A stretch of 47,244 nucleotides of DNA from positions 1 through 47,244 of the IMG/VR virus record IMGVR_UViG_3300042914_002420; one strand, given 5' to 3'. Source of the stretch: a virus. A program made the position numbers and the translations under genes. Positions 8,669 through 17,289 of the stretch are shown piece by piece (the stretch's first letter is position 1; each line of letters begins with the position of its first letter). A model generated the notes under the pieces. The model searched no databases. It was not told where the DNA came from and saw only the letters and a list, made by a program, of their open reading frames with translations.

Positions 8669-9104
8669 ACTTACGACTTCTTCCATTGTAAAAGATATTA
8701 TCTTCGGTTACCACTCTAAAAGAAATAGAATTTCTTTTACACCACGCTGATGCGGCGGCCCACTTGGCACTATTTACAATTACGGCAGCACGATCACGAA
8801 CGCTCATCTTTTCTTCTAACATAGTTTGTTTTTTTGGTTTTATTTCTACCAACTCTGCCTTTTTTTGCCCGAGTTTATCTTGATAGATTATAAAAAAATC
8901 TGGAACATAAATGGTTTGTTTTCCAGTGAGTGGATTTCTGTAGGGTATCTGTATTGATTCACTTGCCCATTGCAATATTTTTTCGTTGTTATCGCAGAAG
9001 TTCATAAAGGTCAACTCCCAGCCAGAACGATATCTTATCTTTCCTTGTCCTATATACTTCTGTGGATTTTTGGGAGTATAGAAACCCTGTGCAAACCTGG
9101 CCAT
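8667..9104 (-). CDS. 4: Head completion protein (T4 gp4-like, PD-(D/E)XK nuclease-like)
   Basis: 145 residues (T4 gp4 is about 150). The start MARFAQGFYTPKNPQKY and the segment IPYRNPLTGK-IYVPDFF match the gp4 family as I recall it from T4-like phages. Acidic residues are spaced like a PD-(D/E)XK/TnsA fold: Glu30 in SGWELTF, Asp69 in VPDF, and Glu87-x-Lys89 in VEIKPKK. gp4 (also called gp50/gp65) finishes the DNA-filled head before tail joining. The ribosome-binding site is GGATAA, and the upstream gene ends 3 bp away, so the pair is probably co-translated. Any nuclease activity is an inference from residue spacing. Confidence 0.85.
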   Translation of the reverse strand: MARFAQGFYTPKNPQKYIGQGKIRYRSGWELTFMNFCDNNEKILQWASESIQIPYRNPLTGKQTIYVPDFFIIYQDKLGQKKAELVEIKPKKQTMLEEKMSVRDRAAVIVNSAKWAAASAWCKRNSISFRVVTEDNIFYNGRSRK

Positions 9105-9107
9105 AAG

Positions 9108-9464
9108 TTATCCTATAGCAGGGTTATCATGAATTATGTTGCGTTGAATTTTTTCGTTTGGAGACAAAATGTTATTTACTCCATATAGCACTGTTTTAGT
9201 TTCACTAAAAGTATTGAGATAGTACGCCATAGTAAGAGTAATTTTCATCTTATCTAAACTTTCAAATTCAGACAATAGTTCAAGAACATTTACTTTTGTT
9301 TCTGCACTTATTCTAAAAATAATATTGGTAAAAGTTTTTGCAGATGCGTCAGATGTAGTTCGTGCTCTAAAAAAAGAAAACACCAATTCGTAATCATTTG
9401 CAGATACATTTATATCTTTGTTGTAAAAATTATTAAACGCTGTTATGGTTTTATCTAAACTCAT
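9108..9464 (-). CDS. Conserved small myovirus protein of unknown function
   Basis: 118 residues starting MSLDKTITAFNNFYNKD. Alternating hydrophobic pattern (YELVFSFFRAR, FTNIIFRISAE) suggests a compact alpha/beta fold with no membrane segment or enzyme motif. It lies in a tight run between the tube-like protein and gp4. Its ATG follows the previous stop (TAA) by 1 bp, and the AGAGGA site lies inside the upstream gene. Position within tail/head assembly genes suggests a structural or assembly role; I do not recognise a T4 counterpart. Confidence 0.7.
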   Translation of the reverse strand: MSLDKTITAFNNFYNKDINVSANDYELVFSFFRARTTSDASAKTFTNIIFRISAETKVNVLELLSEFESLDKMKITLTMAYYLNTFSETKTVLYGVNNILSPNEKIQRNIIHDNPAIG

Positions 9465-9465
9465 A

Positions 9466-10647
9466 TTATCCTCTTGGAACTACAGTCACATCTTTATTTA
9501 CTACTGGAGGAAGAGTTGAGATTGAATTCTTAGCGTTTGCTGTTTGTGATGCAGTCCCAGTAGTGGCGCCGGCAGCAGGAAAATTAAATAATCCACGCTT
9601 GTTTATTTCTGCTCCAATGCCTGCCACAATTTCTGCTTTTGCAGCACCTATAACTTGCGAACCATTTTTCCAAGTTCTACTTAAACGACCACCAGTTTGC
9701 AGTGCTCGTATTGCTCTTGCAGGATCACCGCTTGCCAAGTCCTCTAATATTCCAAGTCCACTATCAACCAAACCATTCTTGCCCATAATACTTGCATTTG
9801 TTCCTTGAGCACTTAGTGGACTTAGTTGGGTGTCGTAATGCACATTTGATCCAAATTGTTCTACGATAGAATCTGGACTTTGCCCATTCATTGCGCCCTC
9901 GTAATATTTTACGGTTTCATACTTTATGGTCATAGTGTTTTCCATAGTGTTTCTTGTTTCATAATAATTGTAATTATCATGACTGAAACTTTCTATCATT
10001 GGATTTATAATTTCATACAAAGCAAAGTTGTGCTGATTGAAACCATATACTTTTATAGACCTAAAGAAGGGAGTTTTATTTGTGTTATATATTCCCGATC
10101 TGTATGCATCGCTGTTATTTACGTCACCTTTTAGCCCCCAAGTAGATTGTTTTCTTATATCCGGATCATAAGTGTTGACCGTGTTTAATTCACTTGCAGC
10201 ATTTCTTGAGTTTCCAGACATGTAATTAGGCTGTCTTGGATCATAGTAGTAATAGTTAAAGTAAGAATGCCATAGATGTCTTATTTGATTTGCGTTATCG
10301 TCGTGAAATACAATTCTTATTGGATCGTAGTTTATCTTTGTTTGAACTAATTTTTTACGATTGTATTGATTCAGTTCTTCCAACTGAATACTAAATTTTG
10401 GAAGATCGATACTTTTTACCAGCAGTCCAAGATTAGTTTCTTTTGGAAATATCTTTTCAATCAGATCGCCGGCTACCGCGGATTTGTTTATATCGAAATG
10501 AACATGAAATAGCCACTTAAACTTGGGTGCATTTGCAAACCCAGAAGTAACAAAAGTTTTACTGGCGTGTTTATAGTCGCGCAAATAATCGGAGCCGAAG
10601 AAACCATCTCCGACTCCTTTTAAGAATTGCTGGAAGATACCAGCCAT
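9466..10647 (-). CDS. Tail-tube-fold protein (gp19/gp48/gp54-type)
   Basis: 393 residues. The core FKWLFHVHFDINKS, VKSIDLPKFSIQLEELNQYNRK, INYDPIRIVFHDDNANQIRHLW-YFNYYY has the strand pattern and DLP / N-x-YN / DD features of tail-tube family proteins. It is much longer than gp19. The C-terminal ~130 residues (from ~260) are Gly/Ala/Ser-rich. In T4 the baseplate caps gp48 and gp54 share the tube fold, so this may be the tube initiator or cap that nucleates gp19 polymerisation. Which one cannot be decided here. It lies 18 bp after gp19 with an AAAGGA site. Confidence 0.65.
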   Translation of the reverse strand: MAGIFQQFLKGVGDGFFGSDYLRDYKHASKTFVTSGFANAPKFKWLFHVHFDINKSAVAGDLIEKIFPKETNLGLLVKSIDLPKFSIQLEELNQYNRKKLVQTKINYDPIRIVFHDDNANQIRHLWHSYFNYYYYDPRQPNYMSGNSRNAASELNTVNTYDPDIRKQSTWGLKGDVNNSDAYRSGIYNTNKTPFFRSIKVYGFNQHNFALYEIINPMIESFSHDNYNYYETRNTMENTMTIKYETVKYYEGAMNGQSPDSIVEQFGSNVHYDTQLSPLSAQGTNASIMGKNGLVDSGLGILEDLASGDPARAIRALQTGGRLSRTWKNGSQVIGAAKAEIVAGIGAEINKRGLFNFPAAGATTGTASQTANAKNSISTLPPVVNKDVTVVPRG

Positions 10648-10665
10648 ATTTTAGTCCTTTATGTA

Positions 10666-11325
10666 TTAACCTATACCAGCGGAACCAATTCCACTCACAT
10701 TTTGACCAATTTGACGGCCAACATTTACACCGATACCTGATGCTACACCTTCGGAATCTGTTGGGGTTTGAACCGCGTTATCAAATCTGATACTCAGAGA
10801 TACCGTTACTGGCTCATTTGTTCCATAATTCAAATTGTTGTAGTTAGCACTTGCAATGTAGCAACCGTATAATTCCCAAGTTTCAAGAACTCCAGGAGTA
10901 AATATACCATTTCCGCCGTCAAGTATCTGACATACTAACTTGAATTTGTAGTTATTTCCGGCTGCTGCACTTGCTTGTTCTTCAAAGTCAAATTGTTTCT
11001 GAACTTGTTCTCCAATTAGCTTGGCAATTTGTCCAGAAGCATCGTCTCTTAAATTGACTGTGACGGCTTGCCATGTTGGTTTTCCAGCAAGATAAATTCT
11101 ACTGTTATAGATTTCTATTGGGATTTCTGGAAATTCAACATTCGGACGAGTAAAGTCAATAACTTGTTTTGTCAATTCTGTAGTGAGTTTGCTTACACCA
11201 AAATTCTCAAACAAGATTCTGAATCTATACTGTAATTTTGGCATCAATAAACCCTGAGCGTTAGACCCAGCGTCTGCTCCAGAGCCTGGCGGCACGGTCA
11301 TTTTTGATATTGAATAAAAACTCAT
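10666..11325 (-). CDS. 19: Tail tube protein (T4 gp19-like)
   Basis: 219 residues from ATG 11325 (MSFYSISKM). This start is preferred over one 18 codons upstream because AAAGGAAA lies at proper spacing and a late box sits directly before it. The order sheath then tube is T4-like. The core LQYRFRILFENFG, VIDFTRPNVEFPEIPIEIYN, WQAVTVNLRDDASGQIAKLI and WELYGCYIASANYNNLNYG matches the gp19 family pattern: polarity-defining tube strands, then the Y.A/NY..L.Y motif. gp19 polymerises into the inner tube through which DNA passes. The C-terminus is Gly/Ile/Val-rich. T4 gp19 is 163 residues, so this one is longer, mainly at the C-terminus and one loop. Confidence 0.88.
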   Translation of the reverse strand: MSFYSISKMTVPPGSGADAGSNAQGLLMPKLQYRFRILFENFGVSKLTTELTKQVIDFTRPNVEFPEIPIEIYNSRIYLAGKPTWQAVTVNLRDDASGQIAKLIGEQVQKQFDFEEQASAAAGNNYKFKLVCQILDGGNGIFTPGVLETWELYGCYIASANYNNLNYGTNEPVTVSLSIRFDNAVQTPTDSEGVASGIGVNVGRQIGQNVSGIGSAGIG

Positions 11326-11345
11326 AATTCGTGTTTCCTTTATAT

Positions 11346-11353
11346 TATTTATC
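11346..11353 (-). promoter_or_regulatory. Late promoter box GATAAATA for gp19
   Basis: GATAAATA on the minus strand, 20 bp before ATG 11325. The short leader contains AAAGGAAA. It gives the tube gene a transcript independent of the sheath gene. Confidence 0.7.
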
Positions 11354-11382
11354 ATGAGCCGAAATCGCTTTCGGCCCATATT

Positions 11383-14300
11383 TTATAGTCCGCTTATTTC
11401 TCCAGTATTCAATAGACGAACTGGGACATATATGAATTCAACTGCCTTGGCTGGCTCAATCGCAAGATCAATCCACAATTCGTTTCTGTCTATACGAGCG
11501 GGGGTATTATTTGTTTCGTCGCAAACAACAACATAATCGTATATACCACGCTTGCTTAGAATATCAGCAAGTAAAGTTTGAACTACTCCACGCGCCTCGT
11601 TGCGTGTTATTGTGTCATTCTGTTCAAATATAAATGGACGCAATGCTTTTAGTAATTGATATCTTAGATAGCAAACTAAACGAGCAACGTTGGTTCTATC
11701 CATTGCACTTTGACTATCAAAACTATTCTTGTTTCCGTAGTTCAATATTCCAATATTTGTGAAGTAAGATATTGGATTGACGAACGAAGAATATTGAATG
11801 TTTCTTAGTTCAACACGATTCTTAATGCTTACAAATTCTCCAGTTTCTGAATCAATGTAACCAATATTCGAGGCGTTATCAACAATTCCTCGTCTTTGTC
11901 CCGCTGGGGCAAACCAAGGATAACCAACATTGTCGTTATAAATCATAGTTCTTAAAATCATGTGACTTGCTGGAACTACAACTTCTGCCCCGGTTAGATC
12001 GGTCGTCAGACCACTTGGGTAGTAAATTCCCATGTAAGTGTTTCTTGTTACCAATCCATTTTCTCCAGTAGAAGTTGCATTATTAGAATTATTTGCCCAA
12101 ACAAATAGTTCGTTTGAATCGGCCTTTAATCTTAGTGGAGTGTCGCCAACAATGTAAGATATTTGTCCACGATCATTGTTTAACACAACCATATCTGGTT
12201 GTAGTTCTGGATATCCAGGAGCAGCAATCAAGTTAAAGAATGTATCTTCTTCTCGAATTTGAGTGTTAGTATTGACTGCTGCCTTCATTGCTTTAACAAC
12301 CATTGCTCGTTGTGCCTTACGTCCCATGTAAGGAGAGCCATCTGCTTTAAGACCACTAACGGTTACCCAAGTGTTCTTTTGTGCTGGCAGTGTTTCTCCT
12401 GGATAATTGATGCCACTGAAATAATTTACACGATACTCTTTGATATTGTATCCGCTTCTACGAGTGTTGAACAACAATGTTCCACGTGGATACAAAGTTG
12501 GATCAGGAGTATCCAGATCAACATAGTCGCTTACTAACAAACTCTGAATAGATGGGAAATCTGCAACCACTGGGTCAGTTGATCCGTTTGGTGCCCAACG
12601 AGCATCAGCAAAAACGATTCCGTTTTCAGTTGTTTGATCGGTGTTGTCTATTCTTACCCACTGATCAAGATCGTCAACTTTTTGCCAACGATTGATTACT
12701 GGATAGTTCTCCAAATCGTTGGTGTCGAGCCACAAATCTCCGTATGACAGTGAAAGACCTCTGCTATTTACAGTTGGCTCTGATGCACTGAGTATTGGAC
12801 CGTTTTGATCTGTAGAAGGAGTTCCAGATGCTCTTGGCAATCCATTTGAATTGAATGCAACATTTCTGTAACCCCTCCATTGACTTCCGGTGTTTACCAT
12901 AATGTCTATCTGATTTGCGGAACTAAAATACCACTGAGTTCCGTTAGATGGGTTCACAGTAGGAGGAACATCATTTGGAATAAAGTTGAATGCTTCCCAC
13001 TTACTCAACTGAATCGCATGCTGTGGAGTTGCATAACCGGACAAAGTTTCTACCTCCAGTATTACGCCATCTTCATCTACCTCTTTGACTATTAATGAAT
13101 AAGTTCCGGTGCTTGGATTTCCTCCGGCAGTATTTAATACTTGTCCGATTGAATATTCAGAGCCTCCATCTAATATAAAAAATCCGGCATCATATCCACG
13201 TGTAACGATTGTGAATGTCGCTTCCCCACTATCTACGGTTACATTATTGTAAGTTAGAGTTTTGTATGGACCCCATTTTGCACCAGAAGTTACTCCAATA
13301 GAAAAACCAGCTTGAGTTATTGCTGAGTTGCTTGCACCTTCATCATCGATGGTGATAACTCCGCCATCGACATGAGTAAGAACTATCGCTCCATTTGCGG
13401 CTACACTTGCGGTGGTGTATGTAATGTTTGCAGCAGTCCATGCATTTACGAAACCTCTTGCATCAGCAATTGCTGGTGATGCTGGCATAGTGACAAGAAA
13501 TGGGCCCAATAATTCATTGTTACCACGCTCACTTACATAAACTTTTAAGATGGAATTGGCTGATATTGCAGGATTAGTAATCGATCCAACAAACACAGAT
13601 GGACCAGTTGCTGTTCTACGGAATAACTGAAACGAATTTACAAAGTTATTTGGATTAGTAGAATGCTGAGCGTATAGTGCGCCAACAGGAATTTCTTGCC
13701 CGCCTGTGCTATCGATACGACTGTTCATTACCCAGTCATTGGCATTTACAGAGCATTGAACATTTACATATGAACCAATAGCACTATTGTATTGTCCAAA
13801 CACGAGATTCATTCCTGCATTTGCAGAATTTGTTTTTACCCACACACTGCCTGTTGGTCGTGGTTGCAAATCTGTTGATCTCCATTGAGGCTGCTGAGCA
13901 TTTGTTCCGAATACTACTTCTGGTGTGTAGTAAGTACCAGCTAAAACGCCCAATTGAGTCAATACTGTTCCACTTATTGTTTCGATAACTATAGTTTGAG
14001 AGTTTTCACTATAGAGTTCTATCTTATCATTGACTATATCAGCAGTAATGTATGGAATATTAGCACTGTTGATTTGCGCTACAAGTGCTTCTAAATTATT
14101 GCTTGGGGCGGCCGCGACAACGATTACATTTCCATTTATTTTGAATGAATCGCCTGGTGTTAGCGCGGTTTCGTCTGTATATACATTACTACCTTGAATA
14201 GCAGCACGAGTCATACGCCAATCTCTTCCTCCGAGTGTCGCCCAATCATTCGTAGATGTTTTATACCACATTGTATGACGCACTGTAGGAGAATTAAAAC

Positions 14301-14904
14301 TATTAGTAAAGTTGCTGCCATCAGTTACAAAAGATATTGCATAGTCGCCTATGTTTCCAACTGATGCGGCTGGTTGACCCGTGGTGACATTTACCATATC
14401 GGCAACTTCGGTTACTATAACAGGAACCTTGTTGATGAACTTTCCAGTTGGCTGGTTGAATTCAAAAATTCCCCATTCACTTCTTGCAATGTCTAACCAG
14501 TATGTTCCGTCTAATACTGCCCCAGAAGGACGGCTTGTTCTGCCGACGAGTGACGCTAAATCAATGTCTGCACGAAGCACATAGCAAAGATTGGTAAGAC
14601 CCAATACGCTGTATGCTGCCAGCATTCCGTATTCGTTTAATTCGTATCCCTGTAGTGGTGTTCCATTAGTTGTCTTATAGAAGAATGGATTTCCAAAGAG
14701 AGATGTCAAGTCTCGCTGACTTGTCACGCGATATAATTTGTTAGCATTTGCCGCAATAGTTCCAGAAGCAACGCCAGTTCCAGAAGCATTTGCTTTGTTT
14801 TGTGCAGTAGCCATTACTATTAGTGGAACGGTGGCTGGTGCAGCAGGTAAATATTGACTATCATCTGCTATTGTGACTTCTACGCCAGGACTTGTAAGTG
14901 CCAT
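11383..14904 (-). CDS. 18: Contractile tail sheath protein (T4 gp18-like), greatly enlarged
   Basis: 1173 residues from ATG 14904 (MALTSPGVEVTI), chosen because AAAGGAAA precedes it; an in-frame TTG 18 bp upstream lacks such a site. The N-terminus has the sheath signature SPGVEVTIADDS, and the next ~120 residues (LFGNPFFY, LNEYGMLAAYSVLGLTNLCYVLRADIDL) match gp18 domain order. The C-terminal ~300 residues hold the conserved inner domain (ISYFTNIGILNYGNK, LVCYLRYQLLKALRPFIFEQND, AKAVEFIYVPVRL). T4 gp18 is 659 residues; the extra ~500 fall in the middle as beta-rich segments with repeated W-x-G/G-x-x-W motifs (GSVWVKT, GTQWYFSS, YGDLWLDTNDLENY). These would be displayed on the outer surface. 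The function of the insertion is unknown. Confidence 0.93.
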   Translation of the reverse strand: MALTSPGVEVTIADDSQYLPAAPATVPLIVMATAQNKANASGTGVASGTIAANANKLYRVTSQRDLTSLFGNPFFYKTTNGTPLQGYELNEYGMLAAYSVLGLTNLCYVLRADIDLASLVGRTSRPSGAVLDGTYWLDIARSEWGIFEFNQPTGKFINKVPVIVTEVADMVNVTTGQPAASVGNIGDYAISFVTDGSNFTNSFNSPTVRHTMWYKTSTNDWATLGGRDWRMTRAAIQGSNVYTDETALTPGDSFKINGNVIVVAAAPSNNLEALVAQINSANIPYITADIVNDKIELYSENSQTIVIETISGTVLTQLGVLAGTYYTPEVVFGTNAQQPQWRSTDLQPRPTGSVWVKTNSANAGMNLVFGQYNSAIGSYVNVQCSVNANDWVMNSRIDSTGGQEIPVGALYAQHSTNPNNFVNSFQLFRRTATGPSVFVGSITNPAISANSILKVYVSERGNNELLGPFLVTMPASPAIADARGFVNAWTAANITYTTASVAANGAIVLTHVDGGVITIDDEGASNSAITQAGFSIGVTSGAKWGPYKTLTYNNVTVDSGEATFTIVTRGYDAGFFILDGGSEYSIGQVLNTAGGNPSTGTYSLIVKEVDEDGVILEVETLSGYATPQHAIQLSKWEAFNFIPNDVPPTVNPSNGTQWYFSSANQIDIMVNTGSQWRGYRNVAFNSNGLPRASGTPSTDQNGPILSASEPTVNSRGLSLSYGDLWLDTNDLENYPVINRWQKVDDLDQWVRIDNTDQTTENGIVFADARWAPNGSTDPVVADFPSIQSLLVSDYVDLDTPDPTLYPRGTLLFNTRRSGYNIKEYRVNYFSGINYPGETLPAQKNTWVTVSGLKADGSPYMGRKAQRAMVVKAMKAAVNTNTQIREEDTFFNLIAAPGYPELQPDMVVLNNDRGQISYIVGDTPLRLKADSNELFVWANNSNNATSTGENGLVTRNTYMGIYYPSGLTTDLTGAEVVVPASHMILRTMIYNDNVGYPWFAPAGQRRGIVDNASNIGYIDSETGEFVSIKNRVELRNIQYSSFVNPISYFTNIGILNYGNKNSFDSQSAMDRTNVARLVCYLRYQLLKALRPFIFEQNDTITRNEARGVVQTLLADILSKRGIYDYVVVCDETNNTPARIDRNELWIDLAIEPAKAVEFIYVPVRLLNTGEISGL

Positions 14905-14963
14905 GTTATTTTCCTTTATCAAATAATTAGAGTGTTCAGATTAAATATCTTTCTCTATATGAT

Positions 14964-14971
14964 TATTTATC
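14964..14971 (-). promoter_or_regulatory. Late promoter box GATAAATA for gp18
   Basis: GATAAATA on the minus strand. It implies a ~55-nt AT-rich leader ending in AAAGGAAA before ATG 14904, the longest leader seen for a late gene here. Confidence 0.65.
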
Positions 14972-15019
14972 AATAACGATAAAAAAATTCCATATCGGCA
15001 CTCTTTATAAAGAGTTGCG

Positions 15020-15027
15020 TATAAATA
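15020..15027 (+). promoter_or_regulatory. Perfect T4 late promoter TATAAATA (leaderless spacing)
   Basis: Exact TATAAATA. Assigning the box to -13..-6 as in T4 puts +1 on the A of ATG 15033. A 16-bp palindrome (15000-15015) lies just upstream. Confidence 0.8.
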
Positions 15028-15032
15028 TCTAC

Positions 15033-15380
15033 ATGAATAGACCACTATGCACTGTATGCAATAAGAATCTTGCAGCAGCAAACTACTATTACAAAGACGT
15101 AAGACACTATCGCAGTCGTTGCGAGAGTTGCATTAGAATAGATAGAAAAAAACAGCCTCCAACTCCAAAGTGGAGCACAGAAGGCTATAAGAAAAAATCC
15201 ACATGTGACTTATGTGGATTTAAGAGTTCATACAGTAGTCAGATTCTTGTTTATCACATAGATGGAAATCTAAACAACTGCACACTTTCGAATTTACGAA
15301 GCATATGTTTGTGCTGCGTAGAAGTAGTCAAAAGAAAGAATGTTATTTGGAAACGCGGTGATCTTTCAGTAGATTCTTGA
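15033..15380 (+). CDS. Small zinc-binding HNH-like protein
   Basis: 115 residues from ATG 15033 (MNRPLCTVCN). An upstream in-frame start at 15015 is rejected because it precedes the late promoter. There are two Cys clusters: C6-x2-C9 with C30-x2-C33, and C58-x2-C61 with the LCC at 93-95. The segment VYHIDGNLNNCTLSNLRSIC resembles the H-x-DgN-x-N-x-NL-x-C core of HNH endonucleases, with His75 and Asp77. I recall similar proteins in T4-like cyanophages, usually annotated hypothetical. It could be an HNH nuclease or only a zinc-finger protein. There is no Shine-Dalgarno, and the start is predicted leaderless. Its 3' end overlaps the convergent dNMP kinase gene by 38 bp. Confidence 0.75.
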   Translation: MNRPLCTVCNKNLAAANYYYKDVRHYRSRCESCIRIDRKKQPPTPKWSTEGYKKKSTCDLCGFKSSYSSQILVYHIDGNLNNCTLSNLRSICLCCVEVVKRKNVIWKRGDLSVDS

Positions 15381-15969
15381 CTGATTCGTATAGATCATCA
15401 AGTGTTCCGATGTTCATCAACACATAATCGTAATTAAGTCCTACACTACTATACTCACTTGAGTGAATATTGTAGTTTTTGACAAACTCATCTACACTAT
15501 TGTTGGAAACATGTTCAATATAAATTGGAACCCAACTTGGTTGCTCACCACGAATAACTCTAATGGTTATTCCACCAATTCGTTTGACTGTGTTTACTTC
15601 ATTTAAGAATCTGGTGTCACTGATTACTACATCACTATCGGTGTTTAGTAGTTTTCTCTCAAGACTGGCAGTCCATATTTCATCATGAAATGTGTCTCTC
15701 ATTATTTCGGTTGCGTAGTACTGCATTGCCCAGCGTGGTGTAATCTTACGATTCAATCGTTCAGACCACCACACATCCACCGATTCTCTCCACGCTCTTG
15801 ATTCGCTTGTATGACCCTCAAGCCATTCTCGATTCCATCCAAATATAACAGCAAGAGAATCTTTTACTGATCCCGCCCAACTTTCTCGAACAAACCCATG
15901 TTGTTCTACCAAGTATTTTGCAACCGAGTCCTTTCCAGAATTTATAAAACCGCTAACGCTAATAATCAT
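15343..15969 (-). CDS. 1: Deoxynucleoside monophosphate kinase (T4 gp1-like)
   Basis: 208 residues with an N-terminal P-loop (GFINSGKDS, residues 7-15) and overall NMP-kinase layout. A LID-like basic region (SERLNRKITPR) and VVISDTRFLNEVNTVK, a Walker-B-like strand, follow. ITIRVIRGEQP is the next strand. In T4, gp1 phosphorylates dTMP, dGMP and modified dCMP for the phage dNTP pool. ThyX elsewhere in the window supplies dTMP, so the two would act in sequence. Own sigma70 promoter with +1 on the A of the ATG, so predicted leaderless. The 3' end overlaps the opposing small zinc protein gene. Confidence 0.85.
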   Translation of the reverse strand: MIISVSGFINSGKDSVAKYLVEQHGFVRESWAGSVKDSLAVIFGWNREWLEGHTSESRAWRESVDVWWSERLNRKITPRWAMQYYATEIMRDTFHDEIWTASLERKLLNTDSDVVISDTRFLNEVNTVKRIGGITIRVIRGEQPSWVPIYIEHVSNNSVDEFVKNYNIHSSEYSSVGLNYDYVLMNIGTLDDLYESVKNLLKDHRVSK

Positions 15970-15975
15970 TCAGAT

Positions 15976-16004
15976 ATGATACAAAAATATATCAACTGAG
16001 TCAA
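15976..16004 (-). promoter_or_regulatory. Sigma70-type promoter TTGACT-N17-TATCAT for dNMP kinase
   Basis: On the minus strand the -35 is TTGACT (15999-16004) and the -10 is TATCAT (15976-15981), with a 17-bp spacer. Six nt separate the -10 from ATG 15969, so the predicted +1 is the A of the start codon. Confidence 0.65.
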
Positions 16005-16011
16005 ACTATGA

Positions 16012-16767
16012 TTATCCAATTACCCACGTAAGAGGTTGACTGCCATCGATATATCTCTTAAGGTCTTCAAGCAGGTCTTCCTGCATCTTGGTGCCCTCAC
16101 TCTTCATAGCACTACCATTCAAACTGGTTCCACCACCAGGACCAACAATTGATCCATATTTTTCACGAGCCTCACCCATGATAATTTTACATTGAGCAGT
16201 GACCCAACTGGTAATCCAGTTGCTACTTTGATAGTTTTGCAGCAGTGTAATTTCTGGTTTAAGATTATCGGTCCATAGCAATAGTTGCTCCCCACTGCCC
16301 TTGAAGTTTCTAACAAAGTGTATGACTTTAGTAACTGGGTTGAATGTGTAGATAACATATCCACCAAACATACGCGCTGCTAATTCAATGTATCCAGCAT
16401 AAAAGTCATAAGTGGCCAAACCACCAGCATAGTTGTAGTTCAACAAGTATGTGTTTAGTATAGCACTGCTAAAAGGATCAAAACTACTTGAACTTGGTCC
16501 AGTTTCAAGACCAACAGTTCTACGAAACACTTGACGCACATTGATAACTTCATGTGGTAGTGTATAGGTATCTTGATGCGCTTCTACTGTAAGAAGACTA
16601 TAACTTTCTTCATAGGCATTTTGCGCTCTTTGTCTGTAAGTGGCTATAGCATACTGATACGCAGCCTCATAATGTTCTGGGTCTAATTCCAGATCAATAA
16701 TGTTTTTTCCTAAACGATATCCAACATTGTCGAATATTTTTTGCTTCATTTCTGCTAAATCAGCCAT
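16012..16767 (-). CDS. 13: Neck / head-completion protein (T4 gp13-like)
   Basis: 251 residues. The N-terminus EMKQKIFDNVGYRLGKNIID-LELDPEHYEAAYQYAI corresponds to the T4 gp13 start ([20 protein letters not shown]). The C-terminus also follows gp13: IVGPGGGTSLNGSAMKSEG, a helix, and a final PLTWVIG comparable with GGVTIDGQ...PFGILVG. gp13 and gp14 form the neck that closes the portal after packaging and receives the tail; here gp14 and gp15 lie ~4 kb away on the other strand. A late box overlaps the upstream stop and a GAGGG site precedes ATG 16767. It is shorter than T4 gp13 (309). Confidence 0.85.
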   Translation of the reverse strand: MADLAEMKQKIFDNVGYRLGKNIIDLELDPEHYEAAYQYAIATYRQRAQNAYEESYSLLTVEAHQDTYTLPHEVINVRQVFRRTVGLETGPSSSSFDPFSSAILNTYLLNYNYAGGLATYDFYAGYIELAARMFGGYVIYTFNPVTKVIHFVRNFKGSGEQLLLWTDNLKPEITLLQNYQSSNWITSWVTAQCKIIMGEAREKYGSIVGPGGGTSLNGSAMKSEGTKMQEDLLEDLKRYIDGSQPLTWVIG

Positions 16768-16786
16768 GTGTTTGCCCTCGCAGATG

Positions 16787-16794
16787 TATTTATG
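16787..16794 (-). promoter_or_regulatory. Late promoter box CATAAATA for gp13
   Basis: CATAAATA on the minus strand overlaps the TAA stop of the upstream 161-aa gene. The leader of about 14 nt contains GAGGG before ATG 16767. Confidence 0.65.
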
Positions 16795-17275
16795 TTTTTG
16801 GCTCTATCGTAATAGAAACAGAAGAAGACTTGCCCGAGTAAATCTGTGGCTCTCCTACAATATATTTGTTTTCGTTACTCTGTATCAATCTTTTTATTAT
16901 TCTTTGATAGAGTGGCAACATACCACTCTTATCGGTAACAATCAATCTGATTTTTTCACCACTGTCTAACTTATTTTTATACAACTGAATAGCAGTAGTA
17001 AGATACTTGGTTGCTTTTGCAGTGTTTGGTTGTGAGCCGATATCTTTTACTCTTGAACCGCTATAGTGTTTTCCTTTAAATATAGTAGTGTGATGTATTT
17101 CCCAATACCCATCTGGTTGTTTTACTTCTACGAATACCTGAGATGAATCAGTTCTGCTTGCATAAACATGCAGTTCTTCATCTACATTTCTATCAGATAG
17201 CCATTTTTCTAATCTTCGTGTGTATTCATTAGATATCAGTTCGTGTTGAGTATCAAATATTTCCAATATACGCAT
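16790..17275 (-). CDS. Unknown protein, late, predicted leaderless
   Basis: 161 residues from ATG 17275 (MRILEIFDTQHELISNEY). An upstream in-frame start at 17290 is rejected because it overlaps the late box. The protein looks like a mixed alpha/beta domain: VFVEVKQPDGYWEIHH, a basic central loop, KIRLIVTDKSGMLPLYQRIIKRLIQ and a Ser-rich C-terminal strand. The DKSG-LPLYQRIIK stretch is loosely reminiscent of an acetyltransferase-like helix, but the motif is too weak for a call. It lies between gp13 and the structured-RNA interval, so it is expressed late with the neck genes. Confidence 0.7.
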   Translation of the reverse strand: MRILEIFDTQHELISNEYTRRLEKWLSDRNVDEELHVYASRTDSSQVFVEVKQPDGYWEIHHTTIFKGKHYSGSRVKDIGSQPNTAKATKYLTTAIQLYKNKLDSGEKIRLIVTDKSGMLPLYQRIIKRLIQSNENKYIVGEPQIYSGKSSSVSITIEPKT

Positions 17276-17280
17276 TTGTA

Positions 17281-17288
17281 TATTTATC
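17281..17288 (-). promoter_or_regulatory. Late promoter box GATAAATA (leaderless spacing)
   Basis: GATAAATA on the minus strand is followed by exactly five bases (TACAA) and then ATG 17275, placing the T4-rule +1 on the A of the start codon. Confidence 0.75.
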
Positions 17289-17289
17289 A

